Under the pieces are notes generated by a model. The model saw only the letters and a list, made by a program, of their open reading frames with translations, did no database searches and was not told the DNA's origin. This document shows, one piece after another, positions 17,360-26,363 of a DNA stretch of 64,000 nucleotides. Source of the DNA: an uncultured Bacteroides sp. (GTDB lineage: Bacteria; Bacteroidota; Bacteroidia; Bacteroidales; UBA932); the NCBI GenBank assembly GCA_900543205.1, contig UQQM01000001.1, forward strand, positions 48,803 to 112,802. Direction: 5' to 3'. The first letter of the stretch is position 1; every line of letters starts with the position of its first letter. A program made the translations under genes and the position numbers.

Positions 17360-18406
17360 GTGAAGAAGATAGCGTCTTACCTTGAAAAGTTGAACGCGTA
17401 TTACGACGGCAGACGTATTGCCGCCTCTACGGCTCTCATGTATCTAGACGACCATTTCCCGACGTGGAGAGTTGAGATAAGAAACCCCGAAGAATGGCAC
17501 GATGCGTTCGAGACGGACGTGTGTATCTATCATGATGTCAAGCTTGAATATTTCGCTGACAGACTGTTTGAATACATCGCGGATGTCAACGCGATGATTC
17601 TTGTCTGGAATGACAGGAAATTCAACGACTATTACCGCGTATGCGCAATAAAACGGCTTATCGCATACGACAAGGAAAAATATCTGCCTGAATACATTGA
17701 AGTCCTGAAAAACAGCGAGGATTTTGGTGCGATGATGCTGGATGGAGACTCCGATGTCCTGTATGACGTCCCAGGAGCGGTCGACCTCGCCATCGAGATG
17801 TTCCTCAATCCGAAGGATGAAGATGAAAAAATACTTGCCTGCAGTATTTTGAGAGTAATGAGGCGAAGGAGGTGGACGTCTTATCCGGATGAAATCAAAG
17901 ATGCTATCATAGGTAGGAATTGGGACGTCTTCGTCAAGGACTGCACAGAGGATCAGTGGAAGGCCAGCTCCATGCGCCATAAGACCAGAATGGCGCATAC
18001 GGTCATTCTGGAAGAGTACAGGAACGTTCACGACAAGTTGAACATATACCAGTATCTGCATGATACTGAAAAAAAGTACGTCTTTTTCTTTTCCCGGAAA
18101 AATTACAGTCTGGTGTCCTGGATGGTGTGTGATGAAGATGACTTGCGAACATCCGGTGACACGCTGGTCGACATTTGCCTTTCTTCCATAGCGGATAACG
18201 GCGGACCGAAAATAGATTTCGAATTCGGGTATTCATATTGCCCTTCGGAGCAGATTCTCAGATATAAGTCCTTGGCAAAAGCTTCTGGTGACGACTATGT
18301 GGCGGAGATGATAGATGCTGCTATAGCGGAACTGGAGTGGACTTTTGTCGAAAACAGAAGCGCGTATGACAGATATCGTAGGATTAATAAAATAGACGGC
18401 AGATAA
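17360..18406 (+). CDS. Hypothetical protein of the defence-type island
   Basis: A 348-residue soluble protein that I do not recognise. It begins at GTG 17360, chosen because it follows a well-placed promoter by about 25 bases. It is rich in Tyr, Trp, Asp and Arg, with helical stretches such as EKYLPEYIEVLKNSED and DEDEKILACSILRVMRRRRW, which could be HEAT-like helices. There is no signal peptide or membrane segment. The next gene starts 2 bases after its stop, so the two are surely one operon, with their own operator-like site rather than sharing the WYL promoter. Confidence 0.75.
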   Translation: MKKIASYLEKLNAYYDGRRIAASTALMYLDDHFPTWRVEIRNPEEWHDAFETDVCIYHDVKLEYFADRLFEYIADVNAMILVWNDRKFNDYYRVCAIKRLIAYDKEKYLPEYIEVLKNSEDFGAMMLDGDSDVLYDVPGAVDLAIEMFLNPKDEDEKILACSILRVMRRRRWTSYPDEIKDAIIGRNWDVFVKDCTEDQWKASSMRHKTRMAHTVILEEYRNVHDKLNIYQYLHDTEKKYVFFFSRKNYSLVSWMVCDEDDLRTSGDTLVDICLSSIADNGGPKIDFEFGYSYCPSEQILRYKSLAKASGDDYVAEMIDAAIAELEWTFVENRSAYDRYRRINKIDGR

Positions 18407-18408
18407 TC

Positions 18409-19458
18409 ATGGATTTCAAACTTGATACAACAGGAAAATATCTTTTTCTAAACAAACCATCTTCGAAGAATATCTCTTCAGGGAGAGGAACAGAGGGGGA
18501 TGTGATGCATGATATGAAGGCATTCGAGAAGAACATTTTTCTTCTGGCATATTTCCGTAAAAGGATATTGTCGGAACCGAAGATGGCTTATGTTCCGGTT
18601 CCAGTCAACAACGGCATTTACTATACGGGCGCGTTCCCTCAGGCGACTCTCGGCGTCTATGCACAGTGGTGGGATTCGTGCAACTGGGCTGTGGATATTG
18701 ACGATGACGGAAATATGAGCATCATCTGGATGATTTGCGGCAGCCCGCTTACCGGAAGAAACCGTTGCCTTGGCTCGGATATATATGGCAACAGCCGGCA
18801 GATTTCGGTACGGTCGTTCATAAATCTGTGGCCGAGTTTTGCGAACATGGCGGCGGAATTCAGTCGGCAACAGAAACCGGAGCGGGTCTACACGATTTCG
18901 GAAGTTATTGATATTCTGAAGGATGGCTTGGATGAAAAGGTGTTTCAGGAGGAAATGGCCAAGTTCTGTATAAAGGCGAAGCTGCTTGCCGATGAGGCGG
19001 ACTATGCGAAGAAGGTGGAAGACAGCAAACAATGGGAACGCACGTATTATTGGTTGCAGACCTATTTATTGGAAACCTTGTGTAGGGAGAAAGACGATGA
19101 ATTGAAAGTCCTGTTTGCTCAATACAGGGAAAAATGCAAGGTGCGGGACTCTCTGGTTGCGGAGGACAAGGCGGCGATAGCGGAAATCAGAGACCGTTTT
19201 GCGAGAAGAGAGATTTCCCGGAAAGCCAGCAACAGAGAGATGGCCCCTTTCAAACAGCATATTCACGCCGTGTATTCAGAGCCGGATGATTTCCTGAATA
19301 AAGAAGTCGCGAGTCTTTTTCCGGAAATCGGGGAATTGACCTCCCGGGCGGAAAAAGAAGGCCTTCAGCTTCATTGTTCTTTTAGCGATGTGATGCTGGT
19401 ATGCAGAGAAAAATATGACATAATGGAGGAAGAGCGTTCAGCGGATCAGAAACCTTAG
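18409..19458 (+). CDS. Hypothetical protein coupled to the gene at 17360
   Basis: A 349-residue unrecognised protein. The N-terminal half has aromatic-rich beta-like sequence (YAQWWDSCNWAVDIDDDG, then IIWMICGSPLTGRNRCLGS); the C-terminal half is charged and helical (EDKAAIAEIRDRFARREISRK). No signal peptide. The ATG comes 2 bases after the upstream stop. Its last 21 bases overlap the 3' end of the convergent NADAR gene. Strict pairing with the upstream gene suggests the two proteins form a complex or toxin-antitoxin-like unit, but nothing in the sequence proves this. Confidence 0.75.
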   Translation: MDFKLDTTGKYLFLNKPSSKNISSGRGTEGDVMHDMKAFEKNIFLLAYFRKRILSEPKMAYVPVPVNNGIYYTGAFPQATLGVYAQWWDSCNWAVDIDDDGNMSIIWMICGSPLTGRNRCLGSDIYGNSRQISVRSFINLWPSFANMAAEFSRQQKPERVYTISEVIDILKDGLDEKVFQEEMAKFCIKAKLLADEADYAKKVEDSKQWERTYYWLQTYLLETLCREKDDELKVLFAQYREKCKVRDSLVAEDKAAIAEIRDRFARREISRKASNREMAPFKQHIHAVYSEPDDFLNKEVASLFPEIGELTSRAEKEGLQLHCSFSDVMLVCREKYDIMEEERSADQKP

Positions 19459-20019
19459 AAAATCAAGGGCGTCGGCCGGCATAGAATAAGTCAGTCGGCC
19501 GCCGTCCCTTAATTCCATAAGGAGCCGCCCCAGTAGATTGGGTCCGGAATAATAGTCTCCTGCAAGTTTGACTCCCCATGTGTCGGCCGTTTTCTTCGGA
19601 AAAGAGCTTTGATCCTCCACGATGAATTTCCCTTTGCTCTCTTCGAGCTTCGAACGGAACAAGGGACATTGTTCGTTCTTCGTCTGAAGGCAGAACATCA
19701 TTGCGTCCACGATGATTTCTCCCCAGTCGGTGCGGCGTCGGGTCTTTTCGAATTTCTTGGCCGTGAATTTCGGATTCGATGCGGAGAATACGGCGCGGAC
19801 CGTTTCCTCGTCTTGGAATTTCATAGTCTGGAACAGTCTCTCGGCACTGTCGAAGGCCACTCCGCTCACTTCCATCGGAGTTTTGGCGAAATTGCTGAAG
19901 ATGCCCCATTCCTGACCTGTCTTGTGAAACGGCGCGCATTCCCCGGCGGGATAGGATTCAAGAGAATAGTATTGAGGATAATGTACCTTGATGAAAGGGG
20001 CGATACTGTAGAAGCTCAT
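19438..20019 (-). CDS. NADAR (YbiA-like) ADP-ribose-processing protein
   Basis: A 193-residue NADAR-domain protein. Family landmarks are EWGIFSNFAKTPMEV, the FDSAERLFQTMKF helix with its conserved Glu and Lys, and the C-terminal WGVKLAG...GPNLLGRLLMELR block. Some NADAR proteins remove ADP-ribose from guanine and act as antitoxins to DarT-type enzymes (established). Its start overlaps the stop of the AddA-like helicase by 4 bases, so it is the third gene of a coupled AddB-AddA-NADAR operon. A predicted ADP-ribosyltransferase is transcribed divergently from the same operon. Confidence 0.86.
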   Translation of the reverse strand: MSFYSIAPFIKVHYPQYYSLESYPAGECAPFHKTGQEWGIFSNFAKTPMEVSGVAFDSAERLFQTMKFQDEETVRAVFSASNPKFTAKKFEKTRRRTDWGEIIVDAMMFCLQTKNEQCPLFRSKLEESKGKFIVEDQSSFPKKTADTWGVKLAGDYYSGPNLLGRLLMELRDGGRLTYSMPADALDFLRFLIR

Positions 20020-23000
20020 ATACTTTCCTCCTCCGTGAAGACAATTTCATCCAGCTGTCCTGAAATCGGGTAGAAGATGTAGCAGTGGTCCACAGCAAAC
20101 CCGTCTGCTTCCAGCGCCCTCTTGTAAAGAAGCATTTGAGGCGCGTATTCCTTTTCGGTTCGGGCTGTCTTGTAGTCCACCAGAAGGCAATGTCTGTCTT
20201 TCATCTCGATCATCAGATCTATGCGTCCGTTCACCACTTGTCCGGACTTCAGCTTGTGTGAGAAAGGCAGCTCTCTGTGGATGGCGGAGATATCGCCCGC
20301 ATTGTTGCGGAACCAGTCAAACAGGGCTTCGGCGGAGGCAGGCAGCTGTTCGGGCATCTGGATGTTCACCGAGAGATTGAAATTGTCGATTAGCCGTTTT
20401 GCGATGGAAAGGTTGACGAATCCCGGAGTGCCGTGTGCGGCGAAATAGTCGTGTATGCAGGTGCCTGCTTCAGCGCTGTCATAGCCTCCGGTAAGCGCGA
20501 TTCCCTCGTGGATTGTGTATTGAGCTGAGACCCGGCTTTTCGTTTCATCCGCCTTGTCGCTCGGGTTGAGGTATTTGGCGGCACGTGCGGTGTGGTGAAG
20601 GCGGGGTTTGTGCCAGGTTGCCGCCGGTTGGACCGCCGCGTCCTCCGTGCCGGCTCCGCGGAGAGTGATGGTCTTGACGGAATCCAGATCTCCTTTCCAT
20701 CTGAACCCTTCTTTCTCGGACAAGGGGTTCAATCCTACCGCCAAGAGCCAGTTGAATGCGGCGTTTGCCTTGTTGGCAGATACGAGATAGTCCTTGGCCC
20801 GGGTGAAGCCGACATAAAGCAGGCGTTTCTCTTCTTCTCTGCAGCTGTCGACATAGTGGCTGAACAGAGAAGAGAAGAACGTATCGGCATCAAAAAAGAA
20901 GTCAGGGGTGTTTTTATCTGTATTGCGGATATCGGGGATGTAGCGCAGCAGAGTTTTCTCTCCGTCGATTACCTTCTGAATGCCTACAACGAAGCGGTTC
21001 TTCAGCTTTTGCTCTTTGAGGACTTCGTCCCAAAGGTCGTAGAGTATGACCATTCTCCATTGCAGGCCTTTGGCTGCATGATAGGTCATGACATTTACAC
21101 CTCCGTTTCTGTCTTCGGTCTTGCTTTGCTGAATCAGTTCCTCAACTTCGTCAATGAAACCTTCTACTGAAGCTCCGCGCCCGAGCTGTACGCAGCGGAT
21201 ATCGTAGTCGGCGGCTGCAGTTTGAAGTTTGCGTATGTTCATACGCCTTTCCCAGGTGTTGCCCCAGCGTGCGCAGAATCCGCAAAGGTCGAGTTCTGAC
21301 ACAAGCGTGTTCACTTTGTCGGCAAGGCTCGAGTTCCTGATGCGGTCGAAGAGTGGGTCAATCCCGAGCTTGTCAAAACCTGCTATTATTCCGTCCCTGT
21401 CTTCGATTATTTCCGATGCGCTGACATCCTGGAGCAGTACTGCAAGCTCCGTCTTGCGGTATGCGTCCTTGTTGGCTGAATATTTCAGCAGTGTCAGGAG
21501 CAGTTGCACCTCGGCTTTGTCTATGAGAGGCAGTCTTTCATTCAGGGACATCTCGGATTTGGTTTCTTTCGCTGAAACCTGTAGTCCGCAAGTCTTCAGT
21601 GCGTTGGCAATCACGCCTACCTCTTCGTTTTTCCTGGATAGGATTGCGATATCTTCAGGATGCAGGCCATAGCTGTCGTCTCCGAGGATTTCCTTGATAT
21701 GCCTGCCGATGAGTTCGGGCAGGTCGTTGATATTCCGGCCTTGTTCGGCCACCCAATGCTGCACCGGGTGCTCCACGACAGTGTTGTTTCCTTTCGGAGC
21801 ATGCTTGAGGCCGGGATTGGGATATCTGCTGTCATCGTGGAAGATGGTTTTGGCAATTTTGCTGTCGAACTCCACGAGCGCTTCGCTTGAGCGCCAGGAG
21901 TATTCAAGGTTCTCGTAGCTGCATCCTTCTGCAGAGCCGTTGAAAATTTCGGAAGTAAGCTCCATGACCATTTCGGGAGCACTCCCCCGGAATCCGTATA
22001 TGCTTTGTTTGACGTCTCCAACCCAATAGGACTTGGAGACCAGGTCGGACAGTTTCTTGAAGATTTCAATCTGCACCGGACTGGAGTCCTGGAACTCATC
22101 CACGAACACGTATTTGACCGAGCTGCCGATGTCCTTACGTACAATTTCATTGTCAAGAAGTTCCAGGAAGAGCTTCTCCATATCGTTGTACTCGATATAT
22201 CCATTGGCCGCCTTGTATTTATTAAGTTCCTCTCTCACTCTGACGGCGGCGTTGAAGATGCAGCGGCACGCGTCATTGACCGCCTTTCCGTAGGGCGAGG
22301 AACGTATGGAGCGATAAAGCAGGTCAATGATTTTTTGCCTGTTGTCCGGACCGAGCTGCTTCCAGTCTCTTTGCGTAACAACATTATCGAACAGCTTGTA
22401 AAGTTCGTAGTCTGCCCGGAAGGTGCACTTTCCTGCGGCATGATTCAGTATACTCCCAATGTTACTGGCCGTCCGGGTGTTCCGTCCTTTGCAGATTTCT
22501 CCATATCTCCGGCAGAGCTCATTTATGAAAGCCCTCTCGTCAGCTTCAAGCGGGTTCTCTGAGAAAATCTTATTTATCAGAGAGACGGAATGCTCGCAGC
22601 TTTTCTCCAGGTCGTCTATTCCGAACACATAGCTCTTGTCGAGCATGTCGCTGATGTTCTCGGGCCAGCTTCCTCTGTTTCCATCGAGAAAGCATTTTTC
22701 GAACTCTCCGAGTTTTTTGCGGTCATCGTCACTGAATACCCGTCCGGCCGCGTTCTTGATTATGAGCATCTTATCTCTGTCGGGCAAAACGTTGACGGTT
22801 GTTCCGCGCTTGAGCAGATACCAATACTTCTGGACGAAAGCGAGCGCTATGGAGTGAAGGGTGCCCATAGTTGCGGAATCGAGGCTCGCCGCCTGTTCAA
22901 GACAGCCTTCCCGTATCAGGCTGTCGTATGTCCGCTGGCGGAACTCTCCGGCGGCGAGTTCGGTGAAGGTCGTCAGGAGGATTTCGGACGGCCTGCATTC

Positions 23001-23090
23001 TCCGCTCTTTATGTGCTTGACAAGAATCTCAGTGAGCGAGTGGGTCTTGCCCGACCCTGCACCGGCGTTGATATAATGGATGTTTCTCAT
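20016..23090 (-). CDS. UvrD/RecB-like helicase-nuclease (AddA-like)
   Basis: A 1024-residue SF1A helicase. Walker A is NAGAGSGKTHS (residues 8-18), motif II is FVDEFQDSSPVQ, and motif VI is LLYVGFTRAKDYLV. The C-terminus holds a RecB-type PD-(D/E)XK nuclease: GRIDLMIEMKDRHCLLVDYKTA with the Asp and DYK residues. The domain order matches AddA. It overlaps the AddB-like gene upstream and the NADAR gene downstream by 4 bases each. As part of an island rather than a housekeeping locus, it probably degrades or resects foreign DNA. Confidence 0.9.
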   Translation of the reverse strand: MRNIHYINAGAGSGKTHSLTEILVKHIKSGECRPSEILLTTFTELAAGEFRQRTYDSLIREGCLEQAASLDSATMGTLHSIALAFVQKYWYLLKRGTTVNVLPDRDKMLIIKNAAGRVFSDDDRKKLGEFEKCFLDGNRGSWPENISDMLDKSYVFGIDDLEKSCEHSVSLINKIFSENPLEADERAFINELCRRYGEICKGRNTRTASNIGSILNHAAGKCTFRADYELYKLFDNVVTQRDWKQLGPDNRQKIIDLLYRSIRSSPYGKAVNDACRCIFNAAVRVREELNKYKAANGYIEYNDMEKLFLELLDNEIVRKDIGSSVKYVFVDEFQDSSPVQIEIFKKLSDLVSKSYWVGDVKQSIYGFRGSAPEMVMELTSEIFNGSAEGCSYENLEYSWRSSEALVEFDSKIAKTIFHDDSRYPNPGLKHAPKGNNTVVEHPVQHWVAEQGRNINDLPELIGRHIKEILGDDSYGLHPEDIAILSRKNEEVGVIANALKTCGLQVSAKETKSEMSLNERLPLIDKAEVQLLLTLLKYSANKDAYRKTELAVLLQDVSASEIIEDRDGIIAGFDKLGIDPLFDRIRNSSLADKVNTLVSELDLCGFCARWGNTWERRMNIRKLQTAAADYDIRCVQLGRGASVEGFIDEVEELIQQSKTEDRNGGVNVMTYHAAKGLQWRMVILYDLWDEVLKEQKLKNRFVVGIQKVIDGEKTLLRYIPDIRNTDKNTPDFFFDADTFFSSLFSHYVDSCREEEKRLLYVGFTRAKDYLVSANKANAAFNWLLAVGLNPLSEKEGFRWKGDLDSVKTITLRGAGTEDAAVQPAATWHKPRLHHTARAAKYLNPSDKADETKSRVSAQYTIHEGIALTGGYDSAEAGTCIHDYFAAHGTPGFVNLSIAKRLIDNFNLSVNIQMPEQLPASAEALFDWFRNNAGDISAIHRELPFSHKLKSGQVVNGRIDLMIEMKDRHCLLVDYKTARTEKEYAPQMLLYKRALEADGFAVDHCYIFYPISGQLDEIVFTEEESI

Positions 23091-25729
23091 ACGCTTCGTT
23101 CCTTTAAGATGTAATTCTTGTGTCCGTAAGCTTCCGCCTTGAGGTTGTTATAATGATAGTCTTTGCCGAGGGGAAAGAACAGGGGGCCCTGGCAATTGAG
23201 GAAGGCTTTCATATATTCCGAAGTCCGTTCATCGATTTGAGGATCGAGAGGCATTTTCTCGGCCATCTCCACAACGCCTCGGGTGAGCTGCCAGCGGCGG
23301 AATTCGTAAGACCTAACGGCCTTGGCGTAGACCTCGCTGCAAATGGATGCCGAACTTTCAGGCTCTATGCCATCCAGCACCTCGGCGTTTTGCCATCCTC
23401 GGAAGATTATGTCTCTGGTTTCGATTTTCTTCTCAGGAATCAGATAGTAGCCGCCGCCGATTATTTTCTTTTCCGGATATGAGGTCTCAACCACCTTTCT
23501 GTAGAGCGCAAGCTGCAGGTCGGTTTTGTCTTTGATTTTCTGCCGATATTTCGAGGACGAGCTCCATTTCAGGTCAATCAGTACGAGCTCCCCGCGTCCG
23601 TTCTCAATCAGCAGGTCTATCTTGGCGTTGAACAGACCTATGGTCTTTCCGTCATAGATGCTTCCCGGCTCATTGATTGTAGGAAGAGTGGCTGTCACTT
23701 CAAGTTCCGTTCCGAAGACCTTGAATCCGTTTTGCCCGATTTGGCGGAACAGAGATATCGCGCTTTCGGTCAGCTTGCGGCAGAAGCCGTCGTATGTCCA
23801 GCGGTCTTCGAGGAGCAGAAGTCCGTTTGCGCTGATTTCGTCTTCGACCAGTGCTTCAATATCCTTATAGTCGAAATCCGAGCGCCCCGTATCCTTGTTG
23901 ATGGTAGCCATCCTGCTGATGACGGCGTGGGCTACATTCCCCTGCACTGTCTTGAGGTCACTTTCTATGCTGCGGTCTTTCAGTCCTATTATGTAGTCCA
24001 TGACATAGTCGAAAGGCCGTTGAATCAGGCAGTCCACACTGGAATAGCTTTCGCCTTTCTCTCTCGGAACAATTTCAAGCCCTTTCTCCAGGTGAAATTC
24101 CAAGACTGGTCCGGGAAGCTGCTTGAACAGAAGGGATTCGCCCTGTGGCGGCTGCATGGCCGTTGTGTCTTTCAGATTCTTGAGAGCCTTGATTTCAGTG
24201 ACGACAGGGTTTTCGTCCAGGCGTGCGCCGCAGGCTGTGGACGAAACGACCAGGTCGGCAGTCCCTTTTACTAGAAGCAGCGCCGCCTTTGCCGCGAGAT
24301 TTTCCGCCTTGGCAAGAATCTCTCTGTCAGGAATCTCGACGCCGCTGTCCTTCAGGGCGGCAGCTTCCTCTTCCCCGAGGAAATTGTAGGGGTATTTCAA
24401 TCCTTTCTCCGCGTTGCAGTCAAGCCATACAAGGTGGTCAGGCCCTTCGGCGATGGCGCGGATATCCCTGATGGTGTCGGGTGAGCCGAGCTCCGCTTTG
24501 GCATCGGGAAAGTTCCCCGGAGAGTACATGGCGTTCGCCCAGTTGCTCAATGTGGTATGGTCGACGGTGTTACCGGCGTCCTCTAGAAGAGCTTCGAACA
24601 AATCACATAATCCGGCCAGAAGCTTAAGCTGGCTTTCGAGCGTGTCTTCCGTCACTTTTCCGGTTATTGCTCCGGCATATTTCAAGCTCCATTTTCCGAG
24701 TTCCTCCATGACCGCCCTGAGTTCGGAGGTCTTCGCCCCTTCCAGCTGCTTCTCCGCCGTATTCGAAGCGAGCCCGGAAAGCAGATTGAGGAGCGCAGGT
24801 GGAATCTTTTTTCCGCCCTCATCGGCCTTATTCAGCTTGTCCGACCACGACTGCCCGAATCCTCCTTCCTTTTTGAGTTGTTGCAAAAGGTCGTTGCGAA
24901 TCACGGAAGGCACGGGGTTGACGGGGCAGTTCAGGAAGTCGAGAAGGTTGCGGAGGTCGACGGGTCGCTTGAACAGGTTGAGCACGAACTTGAAAAGTTG
25001 TATGGCGGGAGGATTGCTGTCAGTGAATTCGGAATGTACCAGCGGCTTGTCCTCGGCGCGTAGAATGTCGTTGAACGCCTTGTTGTCGCGATTGACTAGA
25101 AGCGTGCCTGCGTCGAATGTCTGTCGCGCGGCCCAGCGGTAAGCATCTTCCCTGTCGGCGCAAGACAGGATTCTGATGTCGTCAATTTTCGGGCGGAGGT
25201 CGATTTCTTCGAAGTCTGCGTACGTTATTTCCGCACCGGAGGCCTCCAGAGCTTCTCTGATAAGTTTACTGACAGCGTCGCGAGGAATCCTGACTTCCAC
25301 TGTCCAGCCCTTGAGCTCATCTTTTGCTTCAGAGAGCAGCCTCCAGCGGTCTGGTTCGTCCATGCAGTTGAATTCGGCCTCTATGGAAGCAATGTCGCGT
25401 AATTTGGATTCTTCGCTGCTGATTTCAGCCTTCCACCCGGCAAGAACAAGGGAGTCTCTCCATTTGAGGAGTTCCGAGGCCGTTCCAAGGCCGTCTTTTT
25501 CAAATGATTCCTTGAAGAAGGGCCGGGCGCCTCTCTTCAGAAGTCTCTTTATAGCCTTATAGTAGGCGACTTTCCGTTCCGCGGTGGAGACTGTCGGGGC
25601 GGACATGCCCGCTCTGAGCTCCATCTCTTCGAGAAGGCCCGAACTGCCTGTATGGATTTCTCCGAAGCGGACATCTCCGTTTGATGTGTAGACGTCTCCG
25701 GCGAAATATGGACTGTAGACGATTTTCAT
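23087..25729 (-). CDS. AddB-like PD-(D/E)XK nuclease subunit
   Basis: An 880-residue protein with a RecB-type nuclease near its C-terminus: FNAKIDLLIENGRGELVLIDLKW followed by QLALYRKVVE. The N-terminal ~650 residues have the length and helical character of an AddB inactivated helicase core, but I see no Walker A and no obvious four-Cys iron-sulphur cluster. It is the first gene of the coupled operon with the AddA-like helicase and NADAR. Together the pair looks like a diverged AddAB end-processing complex. Confidence 0.8.
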   Translation of the reverse strand: MKIVYSPYFAGDVYTSNGDVRFGEIHTGSSGLLEEMELRAGMSAPTVSTAERKVAYYKAIKRLLKRGARPFFKESFEKDGLGTASELLKWRDSLVLAGWKAEISSEESKLRDIASIEAEFNCMDEPDRWRLLSEAKDELKGWTVEVRIPRDAVSKLIREALEASGAEITYADFEEIDLRPKIDDIRILSCADREDAYRWAARQTFDAGTLLVNRDNKAFNDILRAEDKPLVHSEFTDSNPPAIQLFKFVLNLFKRPVDLRNLLDFLNCPVNPVPSVIRNDLLQQLKKEGGFGQSWSDKLNKADEGGKKIPPALLNLLSGLASNTAEKQLEGAKTSELRAVMEELGKWSLKYAGAITGKVTEDTLESQLKLLAGLCDLFEALLEDAGNTVDHTTLSNWANAMYSPGNFPDAKAELGSPDTIRDIRAIAEGPDHLVWLDCNAEKGLKYPYNFLGEEEAAALKDSGVEIPDREILAKAENLAAKAALLLVKGTADLVVSSTACGARLDENPVVTEIKALKNLKDTTAMQPPQGESLLFKQLPGPVLEFHLEKGLEIVPREKGESYSSVDCLIQRPFDYVMDYIIGLKDRSIESDLKTVQGNVAHAVISRMATINKDTGRSDFDYKDIEALVEDEISANGLLLLEDRWTYDGFCRKLTESAISLFRQIGQNGFKVFGTELEVTATLPTINEPGSIYDGKTIGLFNAKIDLLIENGRGELVLIDLKWSSSSKYRQKIKDKTDLQLALYRKVVETSYPEKKIIGGGYYLIPEKKIETRDIIFRGWQNAEVLDGIEPESSASICSEVYAKAVRSYEFRRWQLTRGVVEMAEKMPLDPQIDERTSEYMKAFLNCQGPLFFPLGKDYHYNNLKAEAYGHKNYILKERSV

Positions 25730-25754
25730 TGATGTCAGGTTTTCAAATACTATT

Positions 25755-25762
25755 TATATTTG
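25755..25762 (+). promoter_or_regulatory. -7 promoter box of the ART-like gene
   Basis: TATATTTG is an exact TAnnTTTG match and ends 7 bases before the ATG at 25770, so the transcript may be nearly leaderless. Only 40 bases separate this start from the divergent AddB-like start. An imperfect TTGA...TCAA repeat (25729-25746) lies between, a weak relative of the shared operator. Confidence 0.5.
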
Positions 25763-25769
25763 TATCAGT

Positions 25770-26363
25770 ATGGCTATATTTTATCATGGTTCTCCGGCCC
25801 TGTTCAACGCGTTCGATCTTTCACATGTTCTGGAGGGTGACGGGAAAGTGAAATTCGGCTTTGGTGTCTATTTCAGTTCTGTGTACCGTTCTGCTGCACA
25901 TTATTCTGCGGCTGGCATGCAGGTCTTCGAAGGTTATGTGTATACGGTCGAGATACCTGACTTCCATGCCGACAATCACATTGATTTCAAACAGCCGGTT
26001 CATCCGGCGATTCTGGAGCGTGCGGTTCGGGTTTTGGCTGCGAAGGGCTATCCGTCCGACATTCCGGAATCCATTACGGCCGATGGCAAACTGTTCCGCA
26101 AGCATCTTGTCAAACTCTTTTCCGGGAAGATTGACCTAGCGGGAGAGAAGGCGGCTTCCGAGTTCCTCGACGGCATCGGCGTTGATTATGCGTGCTGGCC
26201 CTATAATTGGAAGAATCCGTCACTCGGAACCAACTGCGCCGTCTTCAATACTGATAAAATCAGCATCGTCAGAGTTGATCATGTGCGGCTCGACGAGCGC
26301 CAGCAACTGATTCCCGGCTCCGAAATGCAGGTCGACCTGCCCGGTCAATCTTTATCCCCATAG
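25770..26363 (+). CDS. ADP-ribosyltransferase-like protein (ART-PolyVal/DUF3990-like)
   Basis: A 197-residue protein resembling small ADP-ribosyltransferases. It begins FYHGSPALFNAFD with the NAD-binding His6, then GFGVYFSS with Tyr34, as in H-Y-E type ARTs; a Glu candidate lies at YTVEIPD (residue 61), not assigned with certainty. The C-terminal VDYACWPYN...CAVFNTDKISIV also fits ART-fold proteins in phage polyvalent proteins. It is divergent from the AddB-AddA-NADAR operon, so an ADP-ribosylating effector balanced by NADAR is inferred. The tail overlaps the DUF2130 gene by 19 bases. Confidence 0.7.
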   Translation: MAIFYHGSPALFNAFDLSHVLEGDGKVKFGFGVYFSSVYRSAAHYSAAGMQVFEGYVYTVEIPDFHADNHIDFKQPVHPAILERAVRVLAAKGYPSDIPESITADGKLFRKHLVKLFSGKIDLAGEKAASEFLDGIGVDYACWPYNWKNPSLGTNCAVFNTDKISIVRVDHVRLDERQQLIPGSEMQVDLPGQSLSP

